From Clostridia bacterium (lineage in GTDB: Bacteria > Bacillota_A > Clostridia > Oscillospirales > CAG-272), in the NCBI GenBank assembly GCA_017652965.1, contig JAGBZZ010000303.1, positions 1-11,596 of the forward strand: DNA of 11,596 bases, in the 5' to 3' direction. The notes beneath the pieces are model-generated. The model saw only the letters and a program-made list of their open reading frames with translations. It was not told where the DNA came from and made no database searches. A program made the translations under genes and the position numbers. This document shows, piece by piece, positions 8,714 through 11,596 of this stretch (within the stretch, counting starts at the first letter, position 1; every line of letters starts with the position of its first letter).

Positions 8714-11596
8714 TCAGTCATCAAATACACGGTGCTTCCGTTCCTCGTACTCTGCACGGGAGAGAAGCAGCTCACGCGGGCGGGAGCCGCCCTTGGATTC
8801 GCCCACCACGCCCATCTCGCACATGGCATCGATAAAGCGTGAGGCACGCCCAAAGCCGACGGCAATGCGGCGCTGGAGAAGCGAGGTGGAGATGCTACCG
8901 GTCGAGAAGGCGATGTCCAGTGCCTGCTCAAACTTCGGATCGTCAAGCACGCCGTCAAGGCTACCGCCGGCGCCCTCCTCATCGTCCACGTCGTCACCGT
9001 TCTTCTGGGCACATTTTGCGGCTTCCTTTTCAATGTCGGCAAGAATGCTGTCGTCAAAGTCGGCCTCGCCGACGTTCTGCGCCAGGAAGGATACCACCGT
9101 CTTGACCTCCTCGTCCTCCACAAAGGCACCCTGCACACGCTGGGGCGTGCCGGCGGGAGAGAAGAGCATGTCGCCCTGCGGCAGAAGCTTTTCCGCACCC
9201 TGCATGTCAAGGATGGTGCGGGAGTCTACCAGCTGATTGACGCGGAAGGCGATACGGGCGGGGATGTTGACCTTGATATCACCGGTAATGACGTTGACAG
9301 AGGGGCGCTGTGTACCGATCAGAAGATGGATGCCGGCGGCACGCGCCTTCTGCGCGATACGGCAGATCGAGGCCTCCACCATCTTTCTGGCCGACATCAT
9401 AAGGTCGTTCAGCTCGTCGATCACGATCACGATCTTTGGCAGTGTGGGCAGGCCGTTTTCCACGCAATAGGCATTGTAGCCCTTGATGTCGCGCACGCTG
9501 GCCTCCTCGATCATATCGTAGCGCTTTTCCATCTCATTGACCGCCCAGTTCAGGGCACCGGCGGCCTTGGTCGGGTCGGTGACCACCGGGATCAGGAGAT
9601 GGGGGACCTTGGAGTAGACGTTGAACTCGACCTTCTTGGGGTCGATCAGGATCAGGCGCACGTCCTCGGGGGCGGCCTTGTAAAGCAGGCTGATCAGGAT
9701 CGAGTTGATGCACACCGATTTACCCATACCGGTCGCACCGGCGATCAGCATATGCGGTGCCTTGGCAATGTCAAAGAAGATGGGGTTCCCCGTGACGTCG
9801 CATCCCACGGCCACGGTGGTCTTGGAATCGGCATCGCGGAAGGTGTCGGTATCCAAAAGAGAACGGATGCGCACGGCGGTGGATTTGCGGTTCGGCACCT
9901 CCACCCCGATCGAGCTTTTGTTCGGGATCGGCGCCTCGATACGCACACCCTGCGTGCTGAGCTTCTGGGTGATGTCATCGGCGTAGGAGGCAACCTTGGA
10001 TACGCGGATACCGGCCTTCTGCACAAACTCGTACCGTGTGATACGCGGCCCGCGGGAGTACCCGGTGATGGTGATCGGAATGCCGAAGCTTTCCATCGTT
10101 TTGACCAGGGTATCGGCGTTCTTCTGGATCTCCTCCTGGGAGTTTCCGTCGTCCGAAAGCGAGGGCAGGCGCAGCAGTGTCATCGGTGGATACTGGTAGG
10201 GGTTTTGCTTCGGCTTTTCTGCCTGCTTTTTGGGGGTAGCCGGAGACGTGGCCTCGCGCTCAGGCACGACGCCGCCATCCTTGACCACCGCCCGCTCCTC
10301 GACAGCGGCTATCGGGGTCTCTGGGATGGGGAAGGGGTGCACGTCTCTATCCGGGAACTCGGAAGGCGCGGCAGGGGTCGCCTCGGGGGCGGTTGCCGGC
10401 GCCGCGGGCGCGGGGGCATACAGAGGCGCATGCACGCGCACGGGCTCTGTTACCGTAATGCGCCGGAAATCCTCCACCCCGCGGAAGGGGGCAGCATCCT
10501 CGGTGTCGGGATCCTCGGTCAGGGCGGCATCCCCGCCGGAAAGGACGGGGATCTCGGTGACGGCGGGGGCGGTGGCAAGCACCTCGGCGCTCATATGGGT
10601 GATCCCACCCTCCGGCACGGCTTGTGCAGGGGCAGGGGCGGATTCGTAGGGCTCGGTGATGGTAGAGGGGCGCAGATCGGATACGGCATAGGTATGGATC
10701 CCATCGTGACTGCGCAGGCGCTCACGGATCTTCTGCTCCTTGAAATGACGCAGAGATTCGGCATCCTCCTGAGGCACCTCGGGCACCCCCTCGGATACGG
10801 GGGCGGGGGCGGGCTTTGCGGCTTCCTCAAAAATATCGGCAAAGCGGCGATGCTTTTCCTCCTCCGCCGCAACGGCGGGCTCTGCCGGGGGCGTGGGGCT
10901 TACCTGCTTGTCCGCAAGGCCCTGCTCGGCGGCGGCCAACCGCTCGGCCCGCTCGGCCGCGACACGCTCTGCCCGTTCGGCACGCTTGACCTCCTTGGCC
11001 TCGTGCTTGGCACGGCTGAAGCGGCGCCAGGAGCGAAGCATAGAACGGACGATCTCATCCGGGCTGAAGCCAAAGCCGAAGATGCCGTAAAGAAGCACCG
11101 CAAGCGCGGCAAGGACAATGGTCAGCACAGGGCCGACAAGGCGGTACATCACCCATCCGACCAGGGCGCCAACAAAGCCGCCGCGCAGGGTGACAGGCGC
11201 GGAAAAATTGAAGTAAGAGGCGGCCTCCAGGCTGACCTCCTCCTTGGCCATCGTACCGGAAAGCGCCTCCTCGGGCAGGGTAACGATGTACAGCATGGCA
11301 AGGACAAGAAGCAGCACAAGGCAAAGAAACAGAGTACGCCGCAAAAGAGAATGCTCGCCTACGGCGCGGCGCCAGGTGATCCCCGCCGCAAAGAAAAAGA
11401 TGGGGAAGGCATAGGCGGCATAGGAAAACAGAGAAAGGAAAAGAAAACGGAAAAAGCTACCGGCAAGGCCACCGCCCGCGGTATAAAGCGAAAGCCCAAG
11501 GAAGACCGCCAGCGCGATCCAGATATAGGGCATGGCAATATTCAGCTTACTGTTGGGGTCATGCCGTGCCTCGGCACGGCTCATGCGGTCTGCCGC
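8714..11596 (-). CDS. ftsK: DNA translocase FtsK/SpoIIIE (possibly missing a few N-terminal codons)
   Basis: Membrane-anchored hexameric ATPase that pumps chromosomal DNA through the closing septum in division and, in spore formers, into the forespore. Counting from the ATG at 11584, 956 residues: four predicted membrane helices (about 19-38, 48-70, 84-102, 135-170 for the last pair or hairpin), a basic Arg/Glu/Ala coiled segment (about 188-222), a long Ala/Pro/Glu-rich linker to about 460, then alpha/beta motor domains with Walker A GATGMGKS (616-623), Walker B VIVIDE (719-724), TQRPSVNVITG (758-768), DSRTILD (787-793), and a winged-helix gamma domain at the C terminus (about 883-945) that reads KOPS/SRS-type sequences. 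B. subtilis SpoIIIE is 787 residues; the excess is in the linker. The ATG at 11584 has no ribosome binding site and the frame stays open to the window edge, so the true start may be upstream. First visible gene of a five-gene leftward cluster. Confidence 0.96.
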   Translation of the reverse strand, partial: AADRMSRAEARHDPNSKLNIAMPYIWIALAVFLGLSLYTAGGGLAGSFFRFLFLSLFSYAAYAFPIFFFAAGITWRRAVGEHSLLRRTLFLCLVLLLVLAMLYIVTLPEEALSGTMAKEEVSLEAASYFNFSAPVTLRGGFVGALVGWVMYRLVGPVLTIVLAALAVLLYGIFGFGFSPDEIVRSMLRSWRRFSRAKHEAKEVKRAERAERVAAERAERLAAAEQGLADKQVSPTPPAEPAVAAEEEKHRRFADIFEEAAKPAPAPVSEGVPEVPQEDAESLRHFKEQKIRERLRSHDGIHTYAVSDLRPSTITEPYESAPAPAQAVPEGGITHMSAEVLATAPAVTEIPVLSGGDAALTEDPDTEDAAPFRGVEDFRRITVTEPVRVHAPLYAPAPAAPATAPEATPAAPSEFPDRDVHPFPIPETPIAAVEERAVVKDGGVVPEREATSPATPKKQAEKPKQNPYQYPPMTLLRLPSLSDDGNSQEEIQKNADTLVKTMESFGIPITITGYSRGPRITRYEFVQKAGIRVSKVASYADDITQKLSTQGVRIEAPIPNKSSIGVEVPNRKSTAVRIRSLLDTDTFRDADSKTTVAVGCDVTGNPIFFDIAKAPHMLIAGATGMGKSVCINSILISLLYKAAPEDVRLILIDPKKVEFNVYSKVPHLLIPVVTDPTKAAGALNWAVNEMEKRYDMIEEASVRDIKGYNAYCVENGLPTLPKIVIVIDELNDLMMSARKMVEASICRIAQKARAAGIHLLIGTQRPSVNVITGDIKVNIPARIAFRVNQLVDSRTILDMQGAEKLLPQGDMLFSPAGTPQRVQGAFVEDEEVKTVVSFLAQNVGEADFDDSILADIEKEAAKCAQKNGDDVDDEEGAGGSLDGVLDDPKFEQALDIAFSTGSISTSLLQRRIAVGFGRASRFIDAMCEMGVVGESKGGSRPRELLLSRAEYEERKHRVFDD

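Noticed and set aside
7862..8842. Rightward ORF of 326 codons across the GNAT, DJ-1 and ftsK genes
   Set aside because: It runs antisense across three well-supported genes and their junctions, its product is Arg/Gly/His-rich with no domain, and no promoter or ribosome binding site fits.
10230..10649. Low-complexity Gly/Ala/Ser-rich rightward ORF opposite the ftsK linker
   Set aside because: It is the complement of the Ala/Pro-rich linker; the ftsK frame is continuous through it and carries the conserved domains on both sides.

Overview
This window looks like core chromosome from a GC-rich, low-copy-number-gene region of an anaerobic Firmicute, most likely class Clostridia (an Oscillospiraceae/Ruminococcaceae-like lineage). 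The reasons are: an archaeal/eukaryote-type prolyl-tRNA synthetase, a PF12897-type aminotransferase, a SpoIIIE/FtsK translocase, a Cys-rich protein of a type I associate with clostridial genomes, strong AGGAGG-type ribosome binding sites, and near-consensus sigma-A promoters in AT-rich gaps between GC-rich genes. The taxonomic placement is inference; there is no rRNA or tRNA gene to anchor it.

Left part (1-2270): proS runs leftward out of the window (N-terminal 203 codons present). It is divergent from a class I aminotransferase, probably an aspartate aminotransferase of the Ic type. The 383-bp gap between them carries two divergent promoters, each with a 17-bp spacer, and no convincing gene. 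A rho-independent terminator follows the aminotransferase.

Middle (2271-5967): ligA (NAD-dependent DNA ligase) has its own TTGACA/TAAAAT promoter. It converges on ttcA (tRNA 2-thiocytidine synthase) across a single hairpin with an A-run on one side and a T-run on the other, which probably stops transcription from both directions. ttcA is divergent from a small amidase_3 peptidoglycan hydrolase without a signal peptide; only 65 bp separate them.

Right part (5968-11596): a leftward five-gene cluster, read from the right edge: ftsK/spoIIIE, a DJ-1/PfpI protein, a GNAT acetyltransferase, 5-formyltetrahydrofolate cyclo-ligase, and an uncharacterised Cys-rich zinc-ribbon-like protein. Gaps are 18 bp, a 4-bp overlap, 12 bp and 16 bp, so it reads as one operon whose promoter lies upstream of the window or in its last bases. 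A long imperfect inverted repeat separates its end from the amidase gene.

The genes cover housekeeping: translation (proS, ttcA), amino-nitrogen metabolism, DNA joining and segregation (ligA, ftsK), folate salvage, and protein/metabolite repair or acetylation. I see no transposase, integrase, phage structural gene, CRISPR array, toxin-antitoxin pair, defence gene, tRNA or rRNA. I found no previously undescribed system; the least-understood item is the Cys-rich protein at the end of the ftsK cluster.
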